Below, one piece after another: positions 57,588 through 64,000 of a stretch of 64,000 bases of DNA. The stretch spans positions 354,714 through 418,713 of the forward strand of contig NZ_SPPC01000001.1 in NCBI RefSeq assembly GCF_004570975.1. The letters are read 5' to 3'. How positions within the stretch are numbered: position 1 is the first letter of the stretch; every line of letters begins with the position of its first letter. The position numbers were made by a program, and so were the translations under genes. This DNA comes from Barnesiella sp. WM24 (GTDB lineage: Bacteria; Bacteroidota; Bacteroidia; Bacteroidales; Muribaculaceae). Below the pieces are notes generated by a model. The model did no database searches. It saw only the letters and a program-made list of their open reading frames with translations, and was not told where the DNA came from.

Positions 57588-58486
57588 TAAAAACCGGGTC
57601 TTCTTGGTGCGTTGTATGCCGGGGCCGGCTGTGGGTCGGCTTGGGGCTGATAGACTTCCACGGGCTGAACCGGGGCGGCGGGTTGAGCTGCGTTGGTCTG
57701 CGCCTGTGGTGCGTAGGCCGGTGCTTCCTGTGCGCTTTCGGTTACTATTGTCGCTTCTTCATCGTCGAAGCCAATAGCGGCCCCGGTGTTTGCCTTCTCG
57801 GAAATTTCCACGGCGACGGTATCTATTACCACGTTGGGGCGGCTACTTGTTTCGTCCGCGTCGCCGTAGTCCGTTCCTGTAAGATATTCGTAGAGAGCTT
57901 TCTTTGCCCGGCGTTCTGCCTTGCCGCGCAATTGGTCGTTGCTGCTGTATTGGTCGCGGCGGACGGTGGCTACAACGGTAAGGCTGTTTTTCTCCCCGTT
58001 GTAGGAATAGGAAATTTTACAGGGGAACTCGGCGAAGCCGGGGTTTTGGCTTCGGTCTGCCTGTATGTCGATAATATATTTTGCCCCTATCTTCTTAAGA
58101 AGGACGGTATAGCCTTCCTTCGTGGGGTACATCGTGCCGCTTATTATATTGAACTGATTCCCGGTAGGAAGAAGCCCAATTATTGCGGCATCTACTATCG
58201 CGTCGCGGACGGTTGCCACGTCGTAAAGCGGCTTCGTCTTTCCGTTCTTGTCGGGCTTCCCGTCGCGGTCGGTGCGGAAGCCTACCTTTGTATTCATCAG
58301 CGGCATGAACACTTTAGCCATCACTTCGTCGGTAAGGGCTTCCCGTATAAGGGTTATTACTTGTGCCGCCTTGAAGGCCGCGCCGAAGTTGTTCACGATG
58401 TCAATCGCGGCGGCATCGCGTAACGCAACTTCAAATTTTTCCTGTGCGGCTACAATGGTAGCCGGAAGTTCGGGCGTTTTACACAT
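57587..58486 (-). CDS. recT: RecT-family single-strand annealing protein
   Basis: 299 residues. A RecT domain covers about 20-215: KVFMPLMNTKVGFRTDRDG, VRDAIVDAAIIGLLPTGNQFNIISGTMYPTKEGYTVLLKKIGAKY and KISYSYNGEKNSLTVVATVRRDQYSSNDQLRGKAERRAKKALYEYLTG. The C-terminal about 85 residues are Pro/Ala/Gln-rich, like an SSB-type or host-contact tail. Anneals complementary ssDNA in phage recombination. The start follows the AACGCTATATG context seen at other phage genes. Confidence 0.92.
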   Translation of the reverse strand: MCKTPELPATIVAAQEKFEVALRDAAAIDIVNNFGAAFKAAQVITLIREALTDEVMAKVFMPLMNTKVGFRTDRDGKPDKNGKTKPLYDVATVRDAIVDAAIIGLLPTGNQFNIISGTMYPTKEGYTVLLKKIGAKYIIDIQADRSQNPGFAEFPCKISYSYNGEKNSLTVVATVRRDQYSSNDQLRGKAERRAKKALYEYLTGTDYGDADETSSRPNVVIDTVAVEISEKANTGAAIGFDDEEATIVTESAQEAPAYAPQAQTNAAQPAAPVQPVEVYQPQADPQPAPAYNAPRRPGF

Positions 58487-58496
58487 ATAGCGTTGT

Positions 58497-60602
58497 TTAG
58501 TTATGGGTTGTTTGAAATTCTCCGTTACTCACTACCAACCTTATAAGTTGGCTACTTACGGGCGGGAACTCGTTTACGCTTTCGGCGTTATCGACGAAAA
58601 TAGGCGCGTTTACTCCGTGGAAGGCGCAAAGGGCGTTAATCACGGCAAGCCCCGCGTTTATCTGCCCGGCATGGTTCTTGTCTTGGTATCGCACCCCGCC
58701 AATGTACGCCACACAGTCCGGCTCTTTATCGCCGTTTACTAAAGTCTTGTACATTCGGAACTCCACGCCGTCGAATAGTCCGTTTACCCGGCGTTCTACT
58801 TCCGCCATGCGGTCTTTTACGAAGTCGTCTATAAGGTCTTCTTCAATTTGAAGCGATGCCTTCTCCTGTGCCAACGTAGCGGCTTCCTTGTCAAGTTCCA
58901 CTAAGCGGCGTTCGCTTGCTTCAATTGTGGCGCGAAGCCCTAACTTTTGGTCTATCTCCGAAAGGCGGGCGGAAAGCTGCGCTTTCTTGGCAGCGTGGTC
59001 GGTAGTGGCTCCGGGGGCCGGTGCTGTTATTGCGGAACGTCGGGCTTCGAGTTGGTCTATCTCCTTTTGAAGCCCTACCCACGCCGGGAGGTTCTGCGGG
59101 TTGATAGTCGGGTCGGTGCTTACGCGGGGGTTGTCTGCTATGACCTTTTCTAAGTTCGCCTTCCGGCTCGCAAAGTCCGCAACCGCTTCGTTGTGCTTGG
59201 TGTCAAGTTTGGCGGCTTCGGAAGTAAGGCGGGCTATTTCGCCGTCCTGTTCTTTTATCGTCTTGTTGAGCTGCGCTCCTTCCTCGTCCATCCTGTCAAG
59301 TCGGGCGGTTTGGTTCGCGTAGAAGTTAGCGCGTTCCGTGTCTTGGTTCTTTTTGAAGGCTTCGGCGGCCGCTATTGCGTCGCACTGATGGCGTTGTACT
59401 GCTCCGGGGTCGGCGCACTGATGCCCGAAAATAGGGCAAAGAAGAGGGCCGGCGGTTTGGTAGGTCTTTTCTTGGAACTGCTCGTTATTGACTGCTTCCC
59501 AACGCACCCGAAGGGCGGCTACTTCTTTTTCCGCGTCTTCTTTACGTCTTTTTGCTGTGGCAATGGAAGCCGTCAGCACTGACTTTTCACGGGCGTAGTA
59601 GTTGGCTTCGCTTGTTTCCTCGCGCTGAACCTGTGACAGGTCGCGGGTTGCGTCGTCTGCTACTCGGTTGGTTTCGTAGGCGGCTTTACGGGCGGCTTCC
59701 TTAGCGTCAAAAACGATTCTGTTCTGTTCGGCTTTCTTGGTATTGATTTCGCCCTGTATTTTCGCCGCCTGTTCATAGGCTACGCGGTTGGCTTCGGCGG
59801 CGGAAGAAGCGGCCGCGTCAATGTTGGCGAGGTCTGCCTGTATCTGCTTCTTCTCGGTTTCAAGCGCGGCGTAGTCCGGCGCAATGGGGGTGTTACGGGT
59901 TACTTCGTCCTTGCGGGTCGGTATCTTCTCTAACTGTGTTTCCACCTTCCCACGGCGGGCGGAAATTTCCTTACGGTATTCTTCCATCGTTTTGCCTGTA
60001 ACCCGGCGTAGAAGTTCGGAAAACTCAGCACGGTTGGCGGCTATATCCGTGTCGGAAATGGTGCCCGCCATTCTAAGAAGGTATTCGCGTTGTGCCTTCC
60101 AATGAAGCGTAAGGAAGTAGTAGGGGTCGGTAATGACCTTAAAGAGGTCTTCGGGAATGATAGCCGCTACCTTAGCGTCGTATTCCGTCTTTGTCTTGAG
60201 GGGAACTCCGTTATAGAAGTAGTCGGTATGGTGTCCTTTAAGGGTTCGTTCCGTCGTTCCCTTCTCCGTTTTCCATTCCTCGACATAGACGCGGCGAAGT
60301 TCCACGGTTTCGGCTTCTCCTGTTTCGGTGTCTATCACGTCGAAAACTCCGGCTACTTGGTGTTCGAGGTCGGGTATGAAGTTTCCGTTAGCGTCGTTGG
60401 TCTTGATGCCAAACTTGGAGTCGGTATTGCCTTCGCTGTCTTTACCGAAGAAAAGCCAATAGAAGCCGTCGGCGATTGTGGTCTTGCCGGTTCCGTTGCG
60501 TCCGCTGATTGTCGTAACGTCGTTCCCGAAGGTAACGGTTACATTTCGCAAACCCTTGAAGTTGATAAGGGTTAGGCTTTTAATTCTTACTTGTTTGCTC
60601 AT
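58497..60602 (-). CDS. SMC/RecN/SbcC-like ATPase of the phage recombination module
   Basis: 701 residues. Walker A GRNGTGKTT at 34-42, long charged coiled coils (about 220-380 and 410-560) around a Cys-rich hinge (LLCPIFGHQCADPGAV then RHQC, about 390-410), and a terminal Walker B-like IFVDNAESVNEF with Asp671. The Cys cluster resembles, but is not, the CxxC zinc hook of Rad50/SbcC. It is encoded directly before RecT, so probably acts with it and the MBL nuclease in end processing. Confidence 0.9.
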   Translation of the reverse strand: MSKQVRIKSLTLINFKGLRNVTVTFGNDVTTISGRNGTGKTTIADGFYWLFFGKDSEGNTDSKFGIKTNDANGNFIPDLEHQVAGVFDVIDTETGEAETVELRRVYVEEWKTEKGTTERTLKGHHTDYFYNGVPLKTKTEYDAKVAAIIPEDLFKVITDPYYFLTLHWKAQREYLLRMAGTISDTDIAANRAEFSELLRRVTGKTMEEYRKEISARRGKVETQLEKIPTRKDEVTRNTPIAPDYAALETEKKQIQADLANIDAAASSAAEANRVAYEQAAKIQGEINTKKAEQNRIVFDAKEAARKAAYETNRVADDATRDLSQVQREETSEANYYAREKSVLTASIATAKRRKEDAEKEVAALRVRWEAVNNEQFQEKTYQTAGPLLCPIFGHQCADPGAVQRHQCDAIAAAEAFKKNQDTERANFYANQTARLDRMDEEGAQLNKTIKEQDGEIARLTSEAAKLDTKHNEAVADFASRKANLEKVIADNPRVSTDPTINPQNLPAWVGLQKEIDQLEARRSAITAPAPGATTDHAAKKAQLSARLSEIDQKLGLRATIEASERRLVELDKEAATLAQEKASLQIEEDLIDDFVKDRMAEVERRVNGLFDGVEFRMYKTLVNGDKEPDCVAYIGGVRYQDKNHAGQINAGLAVINALCAFHGVNAPIFVDNAESVNEFPPVSSQLIRLVVSNGEFQTTHN

Positions 60603-60613
60603 ATAGCTGTTAT

Positions 60614-60919
60614 TTATTGGGTTATGTTGTTTCCTGTTTTTCCGGCTAATTCTAAGGCTAAATCCGCGTCAATAATAAGCAGTGCGCCTATCTGCGTTAT
60701 TGCCCTGTCAATCTTGCCGGAGGTCTTTATGCGGCTTGCGGTTGTCTTGCTGCAACCGAAAAGTTTAGCCAACCCTTTAAGGCCGTAGACGTAGCGTTTT
60801 TTCTTTTCGTCGGCCTGGGGCTTCCCGGCTAAGACTTCCTTAACCCGGTCTTCGACGGCATCCAACAATTCGCCGAGGGTAAGGTCTATTATTCGCGTGT
60901 TGGTATTATTCTTCTTCAT
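60614..60919 (-). CDS. DUF3853-like helix-turn-helix protein
   Basis: 101 residues: an N-terminal segment TLGELLDAVEDRVKEVLAG and then YGLKGLAKLFGCSKTTASRIKTSGKIDRAITQIGALLIIDADLALELA, a helix-turn-helix in the DUF3853 pattern common on Bacteroidetes mobile elements (MerR-like binding fold). It probably binds phage DNA as an excisionase-like or regulatory factor. Its start overlaps the preceding gene by 14 bases. Confidence 0.85.
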   Translation of the reverse strand: MKKNNTNTRIIDLTLGELLDAVEDRVKEVLAGKPQADEKKKRYVYGLKGLAKLFGCSKTTASRIKTSGKIDRAITQIGALLIIDADLALELAGKTGNNITQ

Positions 60920-61151
60920 CGTCGTCCTGTTCTTCTTCCGGGTCTGCCGGAAGTGGTAATTTGTTAAGATTATAAGCTGCGGCGGCGAAGTTTGCCAACA
61001 TCACGCCGTAAGCCCACAGCGGCGCGTCTTCCATCATTCCCAATAAGCAAAGGGAAACGGCAAACCAAACATAAATAAGCCACTGCCGAAACGTGTACCG
61101 TTCGCCGTGTTCGGTCTTGCCGAAAATTGTTGTTAATATTTTTTCTTTCAT
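60906..61151 (-). CDS. Small two-helix membrane protein
   Basis: 81 residues with two membrane helices (QWLIYVWFAVSLCLLGMM and LWAYGVMLANFAAAAYNL) and an acidic cytoplasmic tail ending DPEEEQDDDEEE. Between regulator genes in the early operon. Candidate superinfection or membrane-interaction protein; nothing specific known. Confidence 0.7.
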   Translation of the reverse strand: MKEKILTTIFGKTEHGERYTFRQWLIYVWFAVSLCLLGMMEDAPLWAYGVMLANFAAAAYNLNKLPLPADPEEEQDDDEEE

Positions 61152-61552
61152 GCTATTGGGGTAAAGAAGTCGTTAAAATCGGTTTCCTCGTCTATCCGGC
61201 GGCCGTTCCTTGTCGGTCGGTTCGTCCGGGCTGTTCTTGCCGTTCGTGGCGTATAATTGTCGTTGAAGGTCATAAACTCGCGGGGAAGGAAGGCGAAAAG
61301 CATTATTACAGCAATGAAGGCACGTTTAAGCGGATCCTTACTGACGGGAACCCCGCACTTAGTGCAAAACCACCATATGCAAAGTTCCGTAGCCTTTTGT
61401 ATGCCTAACTTTTGGTAAATGTTCCGGGCTGTATTCTCCACGGTTCGGGCGGAAATAAAGAGTCTGTCGGCTACTTCCTTCTTGCTCGCGCCCCATGCCA
61501 AAAGTTCGGCTATCTCGCCTTCGCGTGGGCTTAGTTCTGCCTTTAGTCGCAT
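61148..61552 (-). CDS. LuxR/GerE-type helix-turn-helix regulator
   Basis: 134 residues from MRLKAELSPREGEIAELLAW; the GerE helix-turn-helix covers about 8-60 (SPREGEIAELLAWGASKKEVADRLFISARTVENTARNIYQKLGI). After it a membrane-like hydrophobic stretch (RAFIAVIMLFAFLPREFM) and a basic tail follow, a form often found in Bacteroidales phages. It overlaps the preceding gene's end by ten bases. A candidate for binding one of the phage's dispersed dyads, since IR6 lies upstream of this small operon; untested. Confidence 0.88.
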   Translation of the reverse strand: MRLKAELSPREGEIAELLAWGASKKEVADRLFISARTVENTARNIYQKLGIQKATELCIWWFCTKCGVPVSKDPLKRAFIAVIMLFAFLPREFMTFNDNYTPRTARTARTNRPTRNGRRIDEETDFNDFFTPIA

Positions 61553-61788
61553 ACCCCCCAAATGTTTTCAGTAACTCCGTACTTGGCGAATACTTCCATA
61601 ACTGCGGCGGCTTGGCTTGCCTTCGGCTCTTGCTTCCCGTCACGGTAACAATAGAAGGAATTTCGGTTATTGATACCTAATGCCTTCCAAAGTTCGGCGA
61701 CGCAAGCGCGAAGGTCGCCGGATTTTACTTGGTCGAGGCCTGCTCGGAAGCCCCGGAAGGTCGTGTTTGTTGTCGCTGTTAGTGTCAT
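61543..61788 (-). CDS. Small DNA-binding-like phage protein
   Basis: 81 residues: FRAGLDQVKSGDLRACVAELWKALGINNRNSFYCYRDGKQEPKASQAAAVMEVFAKYG. The helical middle with NNRNSFYCYRDGKQEP looks like a Cro/phage regulator helix-turn-helix; I recall similar small proteins before LuxR-type genes in Bacteroides phages. It is the first gene after IR6. Confidence 0.7.
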   Translation of the reverse strand: MTLTATTNTTFRGFRAGLDQVKSGDLRACVAELWKALGINNRNSFYCYRDGKQEPKASQAAAVMEVFAKYGVTENIWGVCD

Positions 61789-61950
61789 ATCTTATCTTTT
61801 TAAAGTTTGAATTAGTGCGCGGGGGAAGGTTCGCCCTTCTCACGCCCGTAGCGTCCCGCGCCCGTCCTGTTCCCGGTAGTCAACGGTTTATAGCCTTCAC
61901 GAAGGGGATGCCTTCTCCGTTGGCTTATATATGTGGTCTTGTCTGTGTAT

Positions 61951-61967
61951 CGTATTATAGTGATACG
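61951..61967. promoter_or_regulatory. Operator IR6
   Basis: CGTAT-TATAGTG-ATACG, identical to IR4. It lies in the 191-base gap between the genes ending at 61,980 and starting at 61,788, upstream of the small regulator operon. No clear -7 element follows; nothing else is seen in this gap. Confidence 0.6.
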
Positions 61968-61979
61968 GAGGTGGGTAAA

Positions 61980-62204
61980 TTAGCCCTTACCCGTGTTTGC
62001 TTCTCGCTTACTTAGCCACTCGTCGCGGCGGTGTCTGCACTCGGTAAGGCTCGACGCTACGGTAGCGAATAATTCCCCGTCCGGGGTTCGGTAGTCGTAC
62101 TGTACGCGCTTAACACGTTTCCCGCGAAGGCGGGTAGAGAATATTTCGTAATTCTCGCTTCCGGCGGGGCAAACACTACAGCCCCGGTTGTCGTTCATGC
62201 TCAT
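61980..62204 (-). CDS. Small Cys-motif phage protein
   Basis: 74 residues from MSMNDNRGCSVCPAGSENYEIF, with a CSVCP motif followed by beta strands (RVQYDYRTPDGELFATVASSLTECRHRRDEWL). Conserved-looking family in Bacteroidales phages as I recall; may bind zinc. A longer start would overlap the upstream gene. Confidence 0.7.
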   Translation of the reverse strand: MSMNDNRGCSVCPAGSENYEIFSTRLRGKRVKRVQYDYRTPDGELFATVASSLTECRHRRDEWLSKREANTGKG

Positions 62205-62218
62205 AGTTGTGTATGGTG

Positions 62219-62431
62219 TTAATTGTTGTCTGTAATAATTACGCCGTTGTGTCCTATCCACAGCATAGCGTCCTGTCCGTTATATGTGAAGTCGAAAGCG
62301 TTGTTTACCGGGTTTAACCGGCCTTCTAATTCCGTGCCTTCCTTAAGTCCGCGTATCTCTGCAAGGCACCAATAGCCGAAGTCTGTTAGGACTTCTACAC
62401 GGGCTTTTGCTTTTATAGTCTTTATTGCCAT
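62219..62431 (-). CDS. Small phage protein, unknown
   Basis: 70 residues, beta-rich (KAKARVEVLTDFGYWCLAEIRGLKEGTELEGRLNPV). Between two other small early genes, 13-15 bases apart. Not recognised. Confidence 0.65.
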   Translation of the reverse strand: MAIKTIKAKARVEVLTDFGYWCLAEIRGLKEGTELEGRLNPVNNAFDFTYNGQDAMLWIGHNGVIITDNN

Positions 62432-62443
62432 ACGTCTGTATGT

Positions 62444-62668
62444 TTATTTGTAGTAAAAAGTAATTTTCAATCCTCGACGAAGTTTGCATACACACTTGTC
62501 GAGCATACACTTGAAGGCGCGGGTTAAAAGGTTGTTCGCCAATTTTTCCCCTATCAGACTAAGAAGCCCGGATGCTCCTACAAGGGTATTTAGGCGTTTG
62601 CCCTCGCCGTTCACTCCGCTAACTTTAATTCGGAAGTTGCTGTTTATTTGCTTTGTCGTGAAGTCCAT
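62444..62668 (-). CDS. Conserved small early phage protein
   Basis: 74 residues from MDFTTKQINSNFRIKVSGVN, with LVGASGLLSLIGEKLANNLLTRAFKCM and CVCKLRRGLKITFYYK. I recall this as a conserved first early gene of many Bacteroidales prophages; function unknown. It is the first gene of the leftward early operon, preceded by promoter 62,780-62,750 and the AACAGTTATATG start context. A start at 62,791 would run into the operator and is rejected. Confidence 0.8.
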   Translation of the reverse strand: MDFTTKQINSNFRIKVSGVNGEGKRLNTLVGASGLLSLIGEKLANNLLTRAFKCMLDKCVCKLRRGLKITFYYK

Positions 62669-62696
62669 ATAACTGTTGTTTAAGTAATTTTTGCTA

Positions 62697-62727
62697 TTGC
62701 TTCGTGTTCGTAATTTCCGTAACTTTG
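62697..62727 (+). promoter_or_regulatory. Rightward promoter of the repressor gene
   Basis: TTG at 62,697-62,699, 20 bases, then TAACTTTG at 62,720-62,727. Transcription would begin near 62,735, giving a leader of about 105 bases to the repressor ATG. Confidence 0.7.
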
Positions 62728-62749
62728 CAACTGAATTACTAACACAGTG

Positions 62750-62780
62750 CAAAGTTAATACAATGCCATACACTGTGCAA
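62750..62780 (-). promoter_or_regulatory. Leftward early promoter
   Basis: On the minus strand TTG (62,780-62,778), 20 bases, then TAACTTTG (62,757-62,750). It faces the rightward promoter, with predicted starts within about ten bases of each other, and drives the early operon beginning at 62,668. Confidence 0.75.
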
Positions 62781-62800
62781 GTGTTCGCCATACAAAAGTG
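62765..62800. promoter_or_regulatory. Early operators O1 and O2
   Basis: O1 (62,765-62,785) is GCCATACACT-GTG-CAAGTGTT with arms ACACT/AGTGT; it covers the -33 element of the leftward promoter. O2, a partial copy GCCATACAAAAGTG, begins at 62,787, 22 bases further. O1 matches the moron-island site at 36,849 at 19 of 21 positions. Probably bound by the adjacent repressor. Confidence 0.65.
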
Positions 62801-62839
62801 AATTGTTTTAACGATTATTAACTTTCAACCCTCCGAACT

Positions 62840-63244
62840 ATGGAAGGAACAGTAAAAGAGCGACTTAAATACTTTATAAAATCCGAAGGAATTAGCGAAC
62901 GTGAATTTTGTAGGCGCGTTGGCGTTGGCTCTGCGTATATTCAAAGTATTCGCAAATCTATAATGCCGGACACTCTGCAACAAATTACCATACAATTTCC
63001 GCGCCTTAATCCTCTTTGGCTTATGATGGGCGATGGGGAAATGCTATTACCCGAAGAAGAAAAGAAGCCCGAAGCCGCGCCTTCCGAAATCCTTCTTAAG
63101 CTCTTGGACGACGCGCAAAATGAAAAGGCGCGGCTTCTCTCAATAATCGAAAGCCAGCAAAGGACTATCGAACGCCTTACGGAACTTACTAAAAAAGCGG
63201 ATGTCCGCCGGGCCGACGATGCCACCTCTGCCGCTGTCGGGTAG
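62840..63244 (+). CDS. Phage repressor (XRE-family, CI-like)
   Basis: 134 residues. Helix-turn-helix at about 15-60 (GISEREFCRRVGVGSAYIQSIRKSIMPDTLQQI), the linker FPRLNPLWLMMGDGEMLL that Bacteroidales phage repressors share (normally NPLWLLTGEG), then a coiled C-terminus (NEKARLLSIIESQQRTIERLTEL) instead of a peptidase domain. It therefore lacks a LexA-like self-cleavage domain; induction must use another route. Divergent from the early operon, with operators in between. Confidence 0.9.
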   Translation: MEGTVKERLKYFIKSEGISEREFCRRVGVGSAYIQSIRKSIMPDTLQQITIQFPRLNPLWLMMGDGEMLLPEEEKKPEAAPSEILLKLLDDAQNEKARLLSIIESQQRTIERLTELTKKADVRRADDATSAAVG

Positions 63245-63336
63245 TCATGGGTCGTATCGTTCCGTTATTCTAAAATTTTGGCTACACCTTATTATATATA
63301 AAGGCGAGAAACTCAGATAAGTAGGCATTTTCGACC

Positions 63337-63353
63337 CGTATTATACTGATACG
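63337..63353. promoter_or_regulatory. Operator IR7
   Basis: CGTAT-TATACTG-ATACG in the 224-base gap between the repressor and the next small gene, about 115 bases upstream of the ATG at 63,469. No full promoter pattern is seen; the rest of the gap is AT-rich and unassigned. Confidence 0.55.
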
Positions 63354-63468
63354 CATAAAACGCACAGAAACGCCCTTTTTTAGCGTCTTTTTCTTCGGGG
63401 TAGTAATTCCTACCATTTGAAGCCTAAAAGCCGTTAAACGCAAAATTCGCAGAAAATAACTTAGCTAT

Positions 63469-63648
63469 ATGGAAATCGCAATAAATACCTTATATTCCAA
63501 TCGGGAACTATACCCGTTTATCCCTCGCCACGTCTTCGACGCTTTAGAAGCTGCGTACTTAGACGGGAAGGACGTTATTACTATCAACGAAGCGGACTAC
63601 TTCGCTATAATATCAAGTGCAAAAGCCGCCGGAATATGCCACGCTTAG
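63469..63648 (+). CDS. Small phage protein, unknown
   Basis: 59 residues: MEIAINTLYSNRELYPFIPRHV..., with FDALEAAYLDGKDVITINEADYFAIISSAKAAG. Its ATG follows the AGCTATATG context found at several early genes. It overlaps the next gene by 13 bases. Not recognised. Confidence 0.6.
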   Translation: MEIAINTLYSNRELYPFIPRHVFDALEAAYLDGKDVITINEADYFAIISSAKAAGICHA

Positions 63649-63881
63649 TTAGAACGTCTTGCCCTGTTAAGGCTGAAATATCCCGGCGTTTCTTTATGGC
63701 CGTGGAGCGGCTTACTGAACTTCAAAAGCTCGCTTCCCTTGAGTCTTTCTGCAATTTGTACGGGCTTAGTGCGCCCCGATATAGGGAACTTCGATTAGGC
63801 TTTGGGGTTGCACCTAAGCCGGACTACAAGCCCCGCTATAATGGTATTGAATTGGAAGCCGCGCACTACTTAATAACGTGA
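63636..63881 (+). CDS. Small phage protein with HTH-like pattern
   Basis: 81 residues. The pattern RRFFMAVERLTELQKLASLESFCNLYGLSAPRYRELRLGFG resembles helix-turn-helix regulators of Bacteroidales phages (FC-LYG--xxxYxxLR), but the usual C-terminal GVSAEWLLTG segment is missing, so the protein may be shortened or diverged. Second gene downstream of the repressor. Confidence 0.65.
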   Translation: MPRLVRTSCPVKAEISRRFFMAVERLTELQKLASLESFCNLYGLSAPRYRELRLGFGVAPKPDYKPRYNGIELEAAHYLIT

Positions 63882-63917
63882 GTTCGATATAATAATTCTG
63901 CTGTCCAACAATAAAAC

Positions 63918-63952
63918 AATCAGCCATTTAGTATAAAACTAAGTGGCTGATT
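63918..63952 (+). terminator. Strong rho-independent-type terminator
   Basis: AATCAGCCATTTAGT (63,918-63,932) pairs with ACTAAGTGGCTGATT (63,938-63,952), 15 bp with one T-G pair, loop ATAAA, then TTCTTGG. It ends the repressor transcript. The last 100 bases are AT-rich compared with the phage and may belong to another element, such as an insertion sequence starting near 63,899. Confidence 0.75.
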
Positions 63953-64000
63953 TTCTTGGTATTATCGCGAAAAATTCGTAAATTTATAGTGTCCAATTAT

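Larger units (their letters stand above)
15214..64000. mobile_element. Temperate siphovirus-like prophage, left part (continues past window)
   Basis: From the tRNA-Ser 3' end rightward all genes are phage-type: lysis, DGR, tail, head, packaging, methylation, replication, recombination, and an early switch with a repressor. Most run leftward, with a rightward moron island at 37.2-39.0 kb and a rightward repressor unit at 62.8-63.9 kb. Tape measure plus a long tail-tube/hub set, without sheath or baseplate wedge genes, suggests a siphovirus. No integrase, excisionase or second copy of the tRNA 3' end occurs before base 64,000, so attR and probably the recombinase lie further right. The element is at least 48.8 kb. 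Confidence 0.9.

Noticed and set aside
15214..64000. Mu-like transposable phage, as in the DGR-bearing Bacteroides Hankyphage
   Set aside because: No DDE transposase or Mu B-like ATPase in the window, and one end abuts a tRNA 3' end, so integration by site-specific recombination is more likely.
15214..64000. CRISPR array
   Set aside because: No regularly spaced direct repeats of 24-40 bases were seen; repeats in the window are the DGR repeats, dyads and coding low-complexity tracts.
15214..64000. Third DGR variable repeat
   Set aside because: Looked for further GSRLCF-type ends with matching CGGCTCTCGG cores; only the TR, VR1 and VR2 were found by eye. A full search with the 105-base TR is still warranted.

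Overview
The window joins host chromosome of a Bacteroidales bacterium (bases 1 to about 15,213) to a large part of a temperate tailed-phage genome (about 15,214 to at least 64,000). The assignment rests on Bacteroidetes-type promoters (TTG, about 20 bases, then TAnnTTTG), start codons without Shine-Dalgarno sequences, and protein families typical of gut Bacteroidales and their phages. Genus or species cannot be fixed from the sequence; a Muribaculaceae- or Bacteroidaceae-like host would fit.

Host part. A partial acyl-CoA synthetase and a small outer-membrane beta-barrel protein are followed by a compact leftward operon (12,883 to 1,533). It holds a membrane-fusion protein, four FtsX/MacB-type permeases around one ABC ATPase, a TolC-like outer-membrane channel, an NtrC-type response regulator and its histidine kinase. 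A sigma-54 promoter with upstream GGACA/TGTCC dyads precedes the operon, so its own regulator probably controls it. To the right are a small membrane protein, a secreted GH28 polygalacturonase and tRNA-Ser(UGA), at whose 3' end the prophage begins.

Prophage part. Most genes read leftward. From the right: a repressor and early-promoter region with face-to-face promoters and operators (62.7-63.2 kb); small early and regulatory genes; a recombination module (SMC-like ATPase, RecT, MBL-fold nuclease); an HU-like protein; replication-type proteins; two orphan DNA methyltransferases, SSB and a VRR-NUC nuclease; packaging and head genes (small and large terminase, portal, MuF-metallopeptidase, scaffold, capsid); tail genes; and a terminal cassette with a diversity-generating retroelement (DGR), endolysin and probable unimolecular spanin. 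A rightward moron island (37.2-39.0 kb) interrupts the head genes. No integrase or attR is visible, so the prophage probably continues past the right edge.

Most interesting observations. (1) A complete DGR: a 105-base template repeat, a reverse transcriptase, and two variable repeats 36 kb apart. One lies in a tail-associated C-type-lectin-like protein and one inside a small protein encoded in the early region. All 28 TR/VR differences fall at template adenines. (2) A 271-bp element at 36,897-37,167 bounded by perfect 13-bp inverted repeats, with a nested series of further helices: an apparently undescribed structured RNA or leader. (3) Seven dispersed copies of a 17-bp inverted repeat, CGTAT-N7-ATACG, in the phage's intergenic regions, which look like a phage-wide operator. 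(4) A second operator shared between the early switch and the moron island, linking their control.
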